Shown here piece after piece: positions 1-9,163 of a stretch of 64,000 bases of DNA. The number at the start of each line of letters is the position of its first letter. Position 1 is the first letter of the stretch. The stretch spans positions 1-64,000 of the forward strand of contig JAABLG010000001.1 in the NCBI GenBank assembly GCA_010604095.1. Direction: 5' to 3'. The notes below the pieces were generated by a model, which saw only the letters and a list, made by a program, of their open reading frames with translations, made no database searches and was not told the DNA's origin. The stretch comes from Streptococcus vestibularis. Lineage in GTDB: Bacteria; Bacillota; Bacilli; Lactobacillales; Streptococcaceae. The position numbers were made by a program, and so were the translations under genes.

Positions 1-327
1 GTTAACTACGATAAGGTTTTGACAGCCGATGGTCACACATGGCTCTCATACATAACAGCAAGTGGTGCTCGTCGTTACGTCGATATTGCTGCAGCTAAGG
101 CTGAAGCAAGTCAACCAACTGCGAAACCAAGTCTCCCAGAGTCAGGCCGTTATACCTTTACAGGCCGTGCGTCAATTAAGGCAGAAGCCAAGGTTTCAAG
201 CCCAGAATTGGCCTACTATGATAAGGGTATGAGCGTTAACTACGATAAGGTTTTGACAGCCGATGGTCACACATGGCTCTCATACATGACCGCAAGTGGT
301 GCTCGTCGTTACGTCGATATTGCTTAA
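1..327 (+). CDS. C-terminal part of an SH3b cell-wall-binding protein (5' end outside window)
   Basis: The reading frame is open from base 1, so the gene starts before the window. About 108 residues are visible. They hold one complete and one partial bacterial SH3-like (SH3_5) module, with the characteristic YTFTGRASIKAEAK opening and a GHTWLSY core. Such modules bind peptidoglycan and usually end autolysins or amidases; the catalytic domain is not visible, so the enzyme type is unknown. The last 90 bases of the first module recur at 235-324 with only two differences, so the module duplicated recently or was homogenised. Confidence 0.8.
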   Translation, partial: VNYDKVLTADGHTWLSYITASGARRYVDIAAAKAEASQPTAKPSLPESGRYTFTGRASIKAEAKVSSPELAYYDKGMSVNYDKVLTADGHTWLSYMTASGARRYVDIA

Positions 328-342
328 TGAGATAAAGAATCA

Positions 343-369
343 GGTTGGACAACGTGTCCAGCCTTTTTT
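343..369 (+). terminator. Rho-independent terminator
   Basis: A GGTTGGACA / TGTCCAGCC hairpin with a three-base loop is followed by six T. It closes the SH3b gene. Confidence 0.85.
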
Positions 370-426
370 GATAGCCTCTCTTTATCAGGAGATTGAATTT
401 TTCAATTTTTGTGACGTCTTTTGGAG

Positions 427-435
427 TGCTATAAT
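427..435 (+). promoter_or_regulatory. Extended -10 promoter of the amidase/aminotransferase pair
   Basis: TGcTATAAT, a perfect extended -10 element, lies 24 bases before the start codon. No good -35 is visible, which fits extended -10 promoters. Confidence 0.7.
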
Positions 436-459
436 GGTTAATATAGAATCGAGGTTACT

Positions 460-1242
460 ATGAAAATCGCATTGGTACAGATGGATGTTGCTCACGGACA
501 GCCTGCTGAAAATGTAAAACACGTGAAAGAGATGTTGGAAAGGGCGCTTGATGACAATCCCGATGTTATTGTGCTTCCTGAAATGTGGAATACAGGCTAT
601 GCTTTAGATGAACTTGACGGTATTGCGGATAAGGATGGACTGGAATCTCAAGCTCTCTTATCTCATTTTGCCAGAGAACATGCTGTGGCTATTCTCGGAG
701 GGTCTGTTGCCATTGAGAAAGATGGCAAATTCTACAATACAACCTATGTCTACAATAAGTCTGGGGACTTAATCAATACCTACAGTAAGGTCCATCTTTT
801 CGGATTGATGGCGGAGGACCAGTATATGTCGGCTGGGACTGTGGAGTCTGTTTTTGAGCTTGATGGTGTGACAGCGGCTAGTGTTATTTGTTACGATATT
901 CGTTTTCCTGAATGGGTGCGAACACAGATGGCGCAAGGGGTCAAGGTGCTTTTTGTGGTAGCTCAGTGGCCTGAGCCTCGTGTGCAACAATGGGAGATTT
1001 TACTCAAGGCGCGTGCGGTTGAAAACCAAGCCTTTGTGGTAGCTGTTAACCGTGTCGGAGCAGGACCAGACGATGTCTTTTCGGGACATTCCATGGTTAT
1101 AGATCCTCTGGGAAATGTAGTCTTGCAGGCCAAGGAACATGAGGAGGGCATTTTTACGGCTGATATTAATCTTGAAGAGGTGGACCGAGTTCGAGGTCAA
1201 ATTCCCGTTTTTGAGGACCGTCGCACGGACTTGTATCATTAA
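460..1242 (+). CDS. Carbon-nitrogen hydrolase (nitrilase superfamily amidase)
   Basis: This 260-residue single-domain protein is cytoplasmic and should hydrolyse a small amide. The nitrilase catalytic triad is complete: Glu41 in VLPEMWN, Lys110 in TYSKVHLFG and Cys144 in VICYDIRFPEW. Gene length is normal for the family. It is followed within ten bases by a class I aminotransferase. In Bacillus the equivalent neighbours are mtnU and mtnE, where an omega-amidase removes the 2-oxo amide made by glutamine-dependent transamination. By analogy this may be an omega-amidase working with its neighbour; that role is inference. A GAGG ribosome site at 451-454 supports the start. Confidence 0.88.
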   Translation: MKIALVQMDVAHGQPAENVKHVKEMLERALDDNPDVIVLPEMWNTGYALDELDGIADKDGLESQALLSHFAREHAVAILGGSVAIEKDGKFYNTTYVYNKSGDLINTYSKVHLFGLMAEDQYMSAGTVESVFELDGVTAASVICYDIRFPEWVRTQMAQGVKVLFVVAQWPEPRVQQWEILLKARAVENQAFVVAVNRVGAGPDDVFSGHSMVIDPLGNVVLQAKEHEEGIFTADINLEEVDRVRGQIPVFEDRRTDLYH

Positions 1243-1251
1243 GGAGTGTTT

Positions 1252-2433
1252 ATGTTATTTGAAGAATCTGATTTATTGAAAGAATTGCCAAAACAGTTTT
1301 TTGCAGGGTTGGTAGCCAAGGTGAATGCCAAGATAGCTGAAGGTGCAGATGTGATCAACCTTGGCCAGGGAAATCCAGACCAGCCGACTTATGACCATAT
1401 TGTTGAGGCCTTATGTACCTCAGCCCATAATCCAGCTAGCCACAAGTATTCTCAGTTTCGTAGCAATCGTCCCTTCAAGGAAGCAGCTACAAGTTTTTAC
1501 AAGAAACATTATGGGATTGATTTGGATGCGGAGCGTGAGATTTGTGTCACAGGTGGGGCTAAGATTGGCCTTGTGGAATTGCCTTTAGCCTTGATGAATA
1601 CTGGTGACCTTTTGCTCCTGCCTGACCCAGGTTACCCTGACTACTTGTCGGGAGTGATTCTGGCCCGTGTAACCTATGAGACCTTTCCTTTGACGGCTGA
1701 AAATGATTTTTTGCCAGATTTGGAAGCTATTCCTGAGGAGACAGCTCGTCGTGCTAAGTTTATCTATATCAATTACCCTAATAATCCTACGGGGGCTGTG
1801 GCGACAAAGGCATTTTATGAAAAATTGGTTGCCTGGGCTAAGACCTACGAGGTAGGAGTGGTGAGTGATTTGGCCTACGGGGCTTTGGGTTATCAAGGGG
1901 ATGAGAATCCTAGTTTTTTATCGGTACCCGGTGCCAAGGATGTAGGAATTGAGTTTTATACCTTCTCAAAAACCTTTAATATGGCAGGTTGGCGCTTGGC
2001 TTTTGCGGCTGGAAATGCTGAGATGGTTGAAGCCTTAAACCTCATTCAGGACCACCTTTTTGTGGGAATTTTTCCCGCTTTGCAGGATGCTGGGATTGCT
2101 GCCCTCTTAGATCCTAAATCTGAGGAGGCAGTGGCCAAACTAAATGCGGTTTATGATAGCCGTCGAGATGCTTTTACGCAAGCAGCAGCTAAGATTGGCT
2201 GGCAGGCCTTTCCATCTAAAGGTTCCTTCTATGCTTGGATGCCTGTACCTGAGGGCTACACCAGTGAAAGTTTTGCAGATCTTTTGCTTGAGAAGGCCCA
2301 TGTTGCTGTGGCACCAGGCAAAGGATTTGGACCAGCGGGAGATGCTTATGTTCGTATCGGACTGCTAGTAGAGCCTGAACGTCTTGTCGAGGCCGTCAAT
2401 CGTATTGCAGATTTGCATTTATTTGATCATTAA
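1252..2433 (+). CDS. PLP-dependent class I/II aminotransferase
   Basis: This 393-residue fold-type I aminotransferase resembles MtnE/PatA-like enzymes that transaminate methionine or aromatic keto acids. Visible motifs are YINYPNNPTGAVA, the Asp in VVSDLAYG and the PLP lysine in TFSKTFNMAGWR. The ATG at 1252 is chosen over the GTG at 1246 because the AAGGAG ribosome site (1241-1246) overlaps the GTG and sits five bases from the ATG. That site also overlaps the stop of the amidase gene, so the two are cotranscribed and probably act together. Exact substrate cannot be read from sequence. Confidence 0.88.
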   Translation: MLFEESDLLKELPKQFFAGLVAKVNAKIAEGADVINLGQGNPDQPTYDHIVEALCTSAHNPASHKYSQFRSNRPFKEAATSFYKKHYGIDLDAEREICVTGGAKIGLVELPLALMNTGDLLLLPDPGYPDYLSGVILARVTYETFPLTAENDFLPDLEAIPEETARRAKFIYINYPNNPTGAVATKAFYEKLVAWAKTYEVGVVSDLAYGALGYQGDENPSFLSVPGAKDVGIEFYTFSKTFNMAGWRLAFAAGNAEMVEALNLIQDHLFVGIFPALQDAGIAALLDPKSEEAVAKLNAVYDSRRDAFTQAAAKIGWQAFPSKGSFYAWMPVPEGYTSESFADLLLEKAHVAVAPGKGFGPAGDAYVRIGLLVEPERLVEAVNRIADLHLFDH

Positions 2434-2445
2434 ATAGCATTTATG

Positions 2446-2478
2446 AAACAAGTGGTTGGAAAATACTGCTTGTTTTTT
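2446..2478 (+). terminator. Rho-independent terminator
   Basis: An 11-bp stem AAACAAGTGGT / ACTGCTTGTTT with wobble pairs runs into six T after the aminotransferase gene. Confidence 0.75.
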
Positions 2479-2498
2479 CATATTTTTGCATTTTTCTC

Positions 2499-2543
2499 TT
2501 GACAAATGAATAAAAATACAATAAACTAATCACATATTTATTC
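2499..2543 (+). promoter_or_regulatory. argC promoter with two ArgR/AhrC-type ARG boxes
   Basis: TTGACA (2499-2504) and TAAACT (2522-2527) are 17 bp apart. Filling the spacer is TGAATAAAAATACA (2507-2520), close to the Gram-positive ARG box TGAATWWWWATTCA. A second box in inverse orientation, ATATTTATTCA (2533-2543), covers the start region. ArgR with arginine should therefore repress argCJBD. The assignment rests on motif match only. Confidence 0.75.
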
Positions 2544-2558
2544 AAAAGGAGTGCATAA

Positions 2559-3581
2559 ATGAAAATTTCAATCGTTGGTATCACTGGTTATAGTGGTTTA
2601 GAGTTAGTTAAAATTTTGAATAATCATAAAAAAGCAGAACTTGTTTCTATTCACGCAACCAAGGAAGTAGGCCGACGATTGTCTGAAGTGTATCCCTATT
2701 TGACAGGTGTTTGTGATTTAGAAATAGAAGCTTTCGATGCCCAAAAGATTATGGAAAAGGCAGACTTAGTCTTCTTTGCCACACCTTCTGGAGTTGCTAG
2801 TTCATTGGCAGAAGAATTTGTTCAGGCTGGCTTTCCTATTATTGATTTATCTGGAGATCATCGCTTGCCGGCTTCCATTTATGAAAAATGGTATAAAAAA
2901 TCACCTGCTAAGGAAATGATTTTGAATAAATTTACATACGCATTGTCAGAATATACAGATGTAAAGGATAAAAAATTTATTGCCAATCCTGGATGTTACG
3001 CGACGGCGACAGAATTGGTCTTGATTCCTTTGGTTGCTGCTGGTTTGATTGAGATAGATAGCGTCATCGTGGATGCTAAGTCTGGTTTGACTGGTGCTGG
3101 TAAGGCGCTTAGTGAGTCTAGCCATTTTGTCAATGTTCACGATAATTATGTGACCTATAAGCTCAATCATCATCAGCATATTCCAGAGATTGTCCAGACT
3201 TTGAGGGCTTTTGATGCTGATATGCCGGAGATTCAGTTTTCAACGTCGCTTTTACCGGTTAATCGTGGGATTATGGCTACCGTTTATTGCAAATTAAAGA
3301 AGGATGTAGCTGTCTCTGATGTCGCTTCAGCCTTTGCAAAAGCTTATGATGATAAACCTTTTGTACGTGTGCAAGATAATTTACCAGAGCTCCATAATGT
3401 CATTGGATCGAATTTTACTGATATCGGATTTGCCTATAATGAGAAAACCAATGTTCTGACGGTTATTTCAGTCATTGATAATTTGATCAAGGGTGCTGCT
3501 GGCCAAGCGGTTCAAAATCTCAACCTCATGCAGGGGTGGGATGAGACAGAAGGTTTGCTTATGACACCGTCATACTTGTAG
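2559..3581 (+). CDS. argC: N-acetyl-gamma-glutamyl-phosphate reductase
   Basis: This enzyme reduces N-acetylglutamyl phosphate to the semialdehyde with NADPH, the third step of arginine synthesis. The 340-residue protein has the N-terminal nucleotide-binding [11 protein letters not shown] and the catalytic Cys146 in NPGCYATAT, with a nearby HHQHIPEI segment. Length is normal. It opens the argCJBD cluster, with an AAGGAG site eight bases before the ATG, and is the only gene here with its own ARG-box promoter. Confidence 0.97.
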   Translation: MKISIVGITGYSGLELVKILNNHKKAELVSIHATKEVGRRLSEVYPYLTGVCDLEIEAFDAQKIMEKADLVFFATPSGVASSLAEEFVQAGFPIIDLSGDHRLPASIYEKWYKKSPAKEMILNKFTYALSEYTDVKDKKFIANPGCYATATELVLIPLVAAGLIEIDSVIVDAKSGLTGAGKALSESSHFVNVHDNYVTYKLNHHQHIPEIVQTLRAFDADMPEIQFSTSLLPVNRGIMATVYCKLKKDVAVSDVASAFAKAYDDKPFVRVQDNLPELHNVIGSNFTDIGFAYNEKTNVLTVISVIDNLIKGAAGQAVQNLNLMQGWDETEGLLMTPSYL

Positions 3582-3609
3582 AGATAAGAACAGAAATAGG
3601 AGAAAAAAT

Positions 3610-4803
3610 ATGAAAGTCATAGATGGAACGATTGCCAGTCCGCTTGGTTTTTCAGCTGATGGGCTACATGCAGGATTTAAAAAGAGAAAAATGGATTTTG
3701 GTTGGATTGTCTCTGAAAAGCCAGCCAGTGTGGCAGGGGTTTACACGACCAATAAGGTTATTGCAGCTCCTTTGATTGTGACCAAGACCTCGGTAAAAAA
3801 GGCAGGGAAAATGAAGGCTATCGTTGTTAACTCAGGTGTGGCTAATTCTTGTACAGGGACCCAAGGATTGGAGGATGCTTACACCATGCAGGAGTGGACC
3901 GCTGAAAAGTTAGGTGTTGAACCAGATTTGGTTGGTGTGGCTTCTACAGGGATTATTGGTGAGTTGCTACCAATGGATATCTTGAAAAATGGTCTTTCCA
4001 AGATAGTGGTTAATGGTAATGCTGATGATTTCGCCAAGGCAATTTTGACGACAGATACAGCGACTAAGACCATTGCTGTGACGGAGACTTTTGGACGTGA
4101 TGTTGTGACTATGGCTGGTGTTGCTAAGGGTTCAGGTATGATTCACCCTAATATGGCGACCATGCTCGGTTTTATTACCTGTGATGCCAATATTTCCAGT
4201 GAGACTCTCCAATTAGCCTTGAGTCAAAATGTAGAAAAGACTTTTAATCAGATTACGGTTGACGGAGATACTTCGACTAATGATATGGTGCTTGTCATGT
4301 CAAATGGTTGCACGCTCAACGAAGAGATTCTGCCAGATACACCCGAGTTCGATAAATTTTCAAAAATGCTGAATTTTGTGATGCAAGAACTGGCTAAAAA
4401 GATTGCCAAGGACGGTGAAGGTGCCAATAAGCTCATCCAAGTTGATGTGGTCAATGCTCCGAATGCCCTTGATGCCCGTATGATGGCCAAATCTGTTGTC
4501 GGTTCCAGTCTGGTCAAAACAGCCATCTTTGGTGAGGATCCTAACTGGGGACGTATTTTAGCTGCTGTTGGTTATGCTGGTGTGGATGTACCTGTGGATA
4601 ATGTAGATATTATGATTGGCGGCCTGCCGGTCATGTTAGCCTCTAGTCCTGTGACCTTTGATGATGAAGAAATGAAAGACATCATGCATGAGGACGAAGT
4701 GACCATAACAGTAGACCTTCATTCAGGCCAAGAAAAAGGAACCGCATGGGGTTGTGATCTCTCTTACGATTACGTTAAGATTAATGCCCTCTATCACACT
4801 TAG
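3610..4803 (+). CDS. argJ: Bifunctional ornithine acetyltransferase / N-acetylglutamate synthase
   Basis: ArgJ moves the acetyl group from N-acetylornithine back to glutamate, making the pathway cyclic; many versions also use acetyl-CoA. The 397-residue precursor carries the autocleavage site KGSGMIHPNMATMLGF. Cleavage before Thr184 would free the nucleophile of the beta chain. GEDPNWGRILAA near the C-terminus is another family signature. It sits 28 bases after argC and 26 before argB. No argA or argE is visible here, in keeping with the recycling route. Whether it is mono- or bifunctional cannot be read from sequence. Confidence 0.96.
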   Translation: MKVIDGTIASPLGFSADGLHAGFKKRKMDFGWIVSEKPASVAGVYTTNKVIAAPLIVTKTSVKKAGKMKAIVVNSGVANSCTGTQGLEDAYTMQEWTAEKLGVEPDLVGVASTGIIGELLPMDILKNGLSKIVVNGNADDFAKAILTTDTATKTIAVTETFGRDVVTMAGVAKGSGMIHPNMATMLGFITCDANISSETLQLALSQNVEKTFNQITVDGDTSTNDMVLVMSNGCTLNEEILPDTPEFDKFSKMLNFVMQELAKKIAKDGEGANKLIQVDVVNAPNALDARMMAKSVVGSSLVKTAIFGEDPNWGRILAAVGYAGVDVPVDNVDIMIGGLPVMLASSPVTFDDEEMKDIMHEDEVTITVDLHSGQEKGTAWGCDLSYDYVKINALYHT

Positions 4804-4829
4804 ACTGTCTAAGGAAAAGGAGTTAACTG

Positions 4830-5567
4830 ATGCTTACTGAATATATTGTAATTAAGATTGGTGGAGTAGCCAGTAAACAGCTAACTCCTGAGATACTGAC
4901 TAAACTGTCAGAATGGCAGCAGGCTGGTCAAAAAATAATCATCGTCCATGGGGGTGGCTTTGCAATCAATCAACTCATGGAGGAACATGACATCCCAATC
5001 CACAAGATCAATGGTCTGCGGGTGACGAGTCAGTCAGATATGGGGCTAATCAAAGAAGCCTTAGTTGATATGGTTGGGAAAAACTTAGCAGGTGAGCTTA
5101 CAACTGCAGGTTTGCCAGCCTATCAGGTCGTAGATGAGCTTCCAGACCTTGTCCATGCTGATTTCTTAGATCAAGAGACTTATGGCTTTGTGGGTGAGGT
5201 CAGCCATATCACTAATCAGACCCTAGTGGCACTCCTTGCTCAAAGCAAGCTTCCTTTGATTCCTAGCTTGGGTTACAGTGAGCAGGGTGATTTGCTCAAT
5301 ATCAACGCCGATTACCTTGCTAGAGCTGTGGCAATTAGTCTAGGTGCCAAAAAACTTATTCTTATGACAGATGTCAAAGGTGTTTTAGAGAATGGACAGG
5401 TTTTGGAGCATCTGAATCTTGTGGACGTTCAGAAAAAAATAGATTCAGGTGTGATTACTGGGGGCATGATTCCTAAAATTCAAAGTGCTGTTCAGACGGT
5501 TGAATCTGGTGTTGAGCAGGTCATTATTGGTGATAACCTGACAGATGGTACCATAATCAAGGAGTAA
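4830..5567 (+). CDS. argB: Acetylglutamate kinase
   Basis: ArgB phosphorylates N-acetylglutamate, usually the committed step. The 245-residue amino-acid kinase has the N-terminal KIGG, the glycine loop IIVHGGG, NINADYLA, and ITGGMIPKIQSA near the end. The protein lacks an N-terminal extension, as in arginine-insensitive short ArgB forms; feedback behaviour is therefore uncertain. An AAGGAG site precedes the ATG. It is spaced only three bases from argD. Confidence 0.96.
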   Translation: MLTEYIVIKIGGVASKQLTPEILTKLSEWQQAGQKIIIVHGGGFAINQLMEEHDIPIHKINGLRVTSQSDMGLIKEALVDMVGKNLAGELTTAGLPAYQVVDELPDLVHADFLDQETYGFVGEVSHITNQTLVALLAQSKLPLIPSLGYSEQGDLLNINADYLARAVAISLGAKKLILMTDVKGVLENGQVLEHLNLVDVQKKIDSGVITGGMIPKIQSAVQTVESGVEQVIIGDNLTDGTIIKE

Positions 5568-5570
5568 ACG

Positions 5571-6701
5571 ATGACAAAACTATTTTCAAATTATAAACGG
5601 GCAGCGATTGATTTTGCTTCGGCCCATGGTAATTATTTGACAGATACAACTGGCAAGACCTACTTGGATTTTTCATCTGGTATTGGGGTAACTAACCTTG
5701 GCTATCATCCCCATGTCAATCAGGCTCTAACAGAGCAGGTGGGCAAGATTTTGCACCAGCCTAATCTTTATGATAATCAGTTGCAAGAAGATGTTGCTGG
5801 ACTTTTAATTGGTGACAAGGATTATCTGGCCTTTTTCTGTAACAGTGGTGCAGAGGCCAATGAGGCAGCCATTAAAATCGCCCGTAAGGCATCGGGTAAA
5901 CAAGAAATCATTACCTTCCAAAATTCCTTCCACGGTAGAACCTTCGGATCCATGTCTGCCACTGGTCAGGATAAAATCAAACAAGGTTTTGGTGAAGGTG
6001 TGCCCCATTTTAGCTATGCCATTTTCAATGACATAGACAGTGTTAAGGCCCTAGCCAATAAAGAAACGGCGGCCATTATGCTTGAGTTGGTCCAAGGGGA
6101 GTCAGGTGTTCAACCTGCGGATAAGGACTTTGTTAAGGCCTTGTCTGAGTACTGTCAGGAAACTGGAATTTATCTCATCGTAGATGAGGTTCAGACAGGT
6201 ATTGGTCGTACTGGTAAGCTCTACGCTTATGAGCACTATGGCATTGAACCAGATATCTTTACCTTGGCTAAAGGTTTGGCAAATGGGGTGCCAGTTGGAG
6301 CCATGCTTGCTAAGTCATCTCTTGGAGAAGCCTTCTCTTACGGAAGTCATGGCTCTACCTTTGGAGGCAATAAGCTGGCTATGGCGGCTGCTAAGGCCAC
6401 GCTTGAAGTTATGTTAGCACCTGGTTTTCTTGACACTGCTCTTGAAAATGGAAATAAGCTACAAGCAAAATTGCAGGCGGCTTTATCTGATAAAGAGACG
6501 GTTACCACTGTCCGTGGCTTGGGTTATATGATTGGAATCGAGACTACTGGCAATCTAGGAGAATTGGTTCAAGCGGCCAGAGATAAGGGATTGATTGTCT
6601 TAACTGCAGGAACCAATGTGATCCGTCTTTTGCCACCAATCACACTAAGTGATGCTGAAATTGAAAAGGGTGTGACCATTCTATCAGAAATATTTGACTA
6701 G
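5571..6701 (+). CDS. argD: Acetylornithine aminotransferase
   Basis: ArgD converts N-acetylglutamate semialdehyde to N-acetylornithine with glutamate as amino donor. The 376-residue class III aminotransferase shows the phosphate-binding NSGAEANEAAIK, the IVDEVQTGIGRTG motif and the PLP lysine Lys234 in TLAKGLANGVP. It is the last gene of the arg operon and ends at a bidirectional hairpin. The later genes argF, argG and argH are not in this window. Confidence 0.96.
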   Translation: MTKLFSNYKRAAIDFASAHGNYLTDTTGKTYLDFSSGIGVTNLGYHPHVNQALTEQVGKILHQPNLYDNQLQEDVAGLLIGDKDYLAFFCNSGAEANEAAIKIARKASGKQEIITFQNSFHGRTFGSMSATGQDKIKQGFGEGVPHFSYAIFNDIDSVKALANKETAAIMLELVQGESGVQPADKDFVKALSEYCQETGIYLIVDEVQTGIGRTGKLYAYEHYGIEPDIFTLAKGLANGVPVGAMLAKSSLGEAFSYGSHGSTFGGNKLAMAAAKATLEVMLAPGFLDTALENGNKLQAKLQAALSDKETVTTVRGLGYMIGIETTGNLGELVQAARDKGLIVLTAGTNVIRLLPPITLSDAEIEKGVTILSEIFD

Positions 6702-6710
6702 ACAATAGAA

Positions 6711-6740
6711 AAATCACTTGACCGTTAATCAAGTGATTTC
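6711..6740. terminator. Bidirectional terminator between argD and the deacetylase gene
   Basis: A perfect 11-bp stem AAATCACTTGA / TCAAGTGATTT with a seven-base loop has A-rich and T-rich flanks, so it can end both converging transcripts. Confidence 0.85.
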
Positions 6741-6742
6741 TT

Positions 6743-7621
6743 TTACTTATTGTCAGTAGCAATCTCGCTGAGAAGCCCTTTAGAGGTTGTTGTTGGTAGG
6801 ATGCGGACACGATTAAGTGAGAGGAGGCCATCCTTAGCACTAGCCAGTCCTTCGTTGGTAGTCAGTCCTAACTTGTAAGTTTTCTTAGCCAAGTCCAAGG
6901 TCGTTTGGTTGTAGCGACCTGACGGATAGGCAATGGTATTGACCTTGGTATTGAGTTTATCTTCAAGAAAGTCAATAGAATCCGTTAATTCAGCCTTTTG
7001 CGTTGCCTTGTCATTGACAGACAAATCAGGGTGGTTAACCGTATGAGATTGGAAGCTCATGCCGTGTGCCATCATTTCTTTCATCTGTTTAACAGTGAGA
7101 TTTCCAGCGTTCCCTTTCTTGACAAAGCCAGTGATAATATTATTGGTTGCCTTAGCCTTGTATTTTTTGAGAATAGGATAGGCAATCGTATAGAAGTCTT
7201 CGTTACCATCGTCAAAGGTCAGCCAGACAACCTTCTTAGCAGGTAGGGCGTTTTCAGTGAAGGCTTTGTAGGCTTCTTCAGGAGTTAGGAAATAGTAACC
7301 GGCATCTACCATGGCCTTTATTTGTGCTTCAAAATTGTCCGGAGCAACAATCAGGTTGGCGTTAGAGGCCTCAGATGGATCCATAACGTGAACAGCATGG
7401 TACATGAGGATAGGAATTTGAACAGGATCGTCATAGGTCTTCCAATTGGCTGTACTCTTAGACTGACTCGTCTGGGCATGTTTTTGATTGGTTTTCGACT
7501 GGTTTGGACGGTTTAACATAAAAACGGCCAAGATACCGAGAAGTGCCAGATTTATGACAAGTAGAAGAAAATTCATCTTCTTTCGTTTAGGTTTGGTTGA
7601 TTTTTGAGCTTGAAAAGTCAT
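6743..7621 (-). CDS. Membrane-anchored polysaccharide deacetylase (CE4/NodB domain)
   Basis: The 292-residue protein has a lysine-rich N-terminus, one membrane helix (about residues 16-36) and an extracellular NodB domain. CE4 motifs are present: VWLTFDDG (TFDDG 135-139), the metal histidines in SHTVNHP (193 and 197) and YPSGRYN. It probably deacetylates a cell-wall glycan; whether the substrate is peptidoglycan GlcNAc or another polymer is unknown. The ATG at 7621 follows a GAAAGGGGA ribosome site, so the longer TTG start at 7636 is rejected. It is a single-gene unit facing argD. Confidence 0.88.
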   Translation of the reverse strand: MTFQAQKSTKPKRKKMNFLLLVINLALLGILAVFMLNRPNQSKTNQKHAQTSQSKSTANWKTYDDPVQIPILMYHAVHVMDPSEASNANLIVAPDNFEAQIKAMVDAGYYFLTPEEAYKAFTENALPAKKVVWLTFDDGNEDFYTIAYPILKKYKAKATNNIITGFVKKGNAGNLTVKQMKEMMAHGMSFQSHTVNHPDLSVNDKATQKAELTDSIDFLEDKLNTKVNTIAYPSGRYNQTTLDLAKKTYKLGLTTNEGLASAKDGLLSLNRVRILPTTTSKGLLSEIATDNK

Positions 7622-7682
7622 TGTATCCCCTTTCAAATAGGTCTAACTATTATTTTAACAAAAATAAGGTGGAATTGCACAG

Positions 7683-7760
7683 AATTTTCAGTAAAAAAGG
7701 ATACTTGCCACCTTAAATGGCAACAATATTCTGTCAATTCCGACAGAAATATGGTACAAT
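7683..7760 (+). promoter_or_regulatory. hom promoter region with CodY-like site and two inverted repeats
   Basis: The -10 is TGgTACAAT (7752-7760). Upstream lie AATTTTCAGTAAAAA (7683-7697), matching 12 of 15 positions of the CodY box, then TTGCCA-N7-TGGCAA (7705-7723), then TTCTGTC-N6-GACAGAA (7729-7748), which covers the -35 position. The CodY call is motif based; the regulators of the two dyads are unknown. Confidence 0.6.
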
Positions 7761-7794
7761 TAAAAAAATGTATGTTTTTAAGGAGAAATCGTAA

Positions 7795-9081
7795 ATGTCT
7801 ATTAAAATTGGATTACTTGGCTTTGGTACAGTAGCTAGTGGTATTCCTTTCCTCTTGCAGGAAAATGGTGAAAAGGTTCTTGCAGCCTCACGTGATCAGC
7901 TTGAAATTGCAAAAGTTTTGGTCAAAGATGACGAGGAAAAAAATCGACTTCTTGCTGCTGGTAACGACTACAATTTTGTCACAAATGTTGACGAAATCCT
8001 TAACGACGATGACATTCAAATCGTGGTCGAATTGATGGGACGTATCGAGCCAGCCCGCACCTTCATCACTAAAGCGCTCGAAGCTGGTAAAAACATTGTT
8101 TCTGCCAATAAAGACTTGATTGCCACTCATGGAAAAGAGTTGATTACCCTTGCTCAAGATAAGGGTGTGGCTTTCTACTACGAAGCTGCCGTAGCTGGTG
8201 GTATTCCAATTTTGCGTACTTTGGCTAACTCTTTGACATCTGACAAGGTGACACGTATCCTTGGTGTGCTCAACGGAACATCTAACTTTATGATGACTAA
8301 GATGGTTGACGAAGGTTGGTCATACGAAGATGCCCTCAAGACTGCTCAAGAACTTGGTTATGCTGAAAGTGATCCAACCAACGACGTTGAAGGTATTGAC
8401 GCTGCTTATAAAGCCGTTATCCTAAGCCAATTTGGTTTTGGTGCTACAATTGATTTTGACGATGTGTCTCACAAGGGAATTACGAACATCTCTACTGATG
8501 ATGTAGCTGTCGCTCAAGAATTGGGTTATGTCATCAAATTGGTTGGTGATGTGCGTGAAGTAGAATCAGGAATTTCAGCAGAAGTATCACCAACATTCTT
8601 GCCAAAAAATCACCCACTTGCTAGTGTCAACGATGTTATGAATGCAGTCTTTGTTGAATCTATCGGTATTGGCGAATCAATGTATTATGGTCCAGGTGCT
8701 GGTCAAAAACCAACAGCAACATCTGTTTTGGCAGACATTATCCGTATTGCTCGTCGTCTTTCAGATGGCAATGTTGGGAAACCATTCAACGAGTTCCGTC
8801 GTGACTTGCCGTTGGCTAATCCAGCGGACGTTAAGAGCAACTATTACTTTGCCCTTGATACGCCAGACGAAAAAGGAAAAATCCTTCACTTGTCTCAAAT
8901 CTTCAACTCAGAAGATATTTCATTTGAACAAGTTTTGCAACAAAAAGCAAATGGCACAACAGCTCGTATCGTTGTGATTACACATGCTATGTCTAAGACA
9001 CAACTCCAAGCGGTTACTGAGAAACTTGAAGTAGCAGAAGACTTCACTGTTGTTAACACATTGAAAGTTTTGTCTAACTAA
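7795..9081 (+). CDS. hom: Homoserine dehydrogenase
   Basis: Hom reduces aspartate semialdehyde to homoserine, the branch point to threonine and methionine. The 428-residue protein has the N-terminal NAD(P)-binding [12 protein letters not shown], the catalytic-domain stretch [13 protein letters not shown], and a C-terminal ACT domain that usually mediates threonine feedback. The AAGGAG site at 7780 sets the start. It precedes thrB with an intervening hairpin. Confidence 0.97.
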   Translation: MSIKIGLLGFGTVASGIPFLLQENGEKVLAASRDQLEIAKVLVKDDEEKNRLLAAGNDYNFVTNVDEILNDDDIQIVVELMGRIEPARTFITKALEAGKNIVSANKDLIATHGKELITLAQDKGVAFYYEAAVAGGIPILRTLANSLTSDKVTRILGVLNGTSNFMMTKMVDEGWSYEDALKTAQELGYAESDPTNDVEGIDAAYKAVILSQFGFGATIDFDDVSHKGITNISTDDVAVAQELGYVIKLVGDVREVESGISAEVSPTFLPKNHPLASVNDVMNAVFVESIGIGESMYYGPGAGQKPTATSVLADIIRIARRLSDGNVGKPFNEFRRDLPLANPADVKSNYYFALDTPDEKGKILHLSQIFNSEDISFEQVLQQKANGTTARIVVITHAMSKTQLQAVTEKLEVAEDFTVVNTLKVLSN

Positions 9082-9118
9082 TTGATAAGCCCGTATTGGT
9101 GCGTATAAGAAAGGTATC

Positions 9119-9152
9119 AAGGAGAAAAGTCGCTGATGGCTTTCCTCCTTTT
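9119..9152 (+). promoter_or_regulatory. Hairpin between hom and thrB
   Basis: AAGGAG-AAAG pairs with CTTT-CTCCTT, followed by a short T run. It could be a weak terminator or attenuator that sets the thrB:hom ratio. It also uses up the only AAGGAG nearby, and thrB itself has no clear ribosome site. Confidence 0.5.
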
Positions 9153-9163
9153 GGTGTATTATT

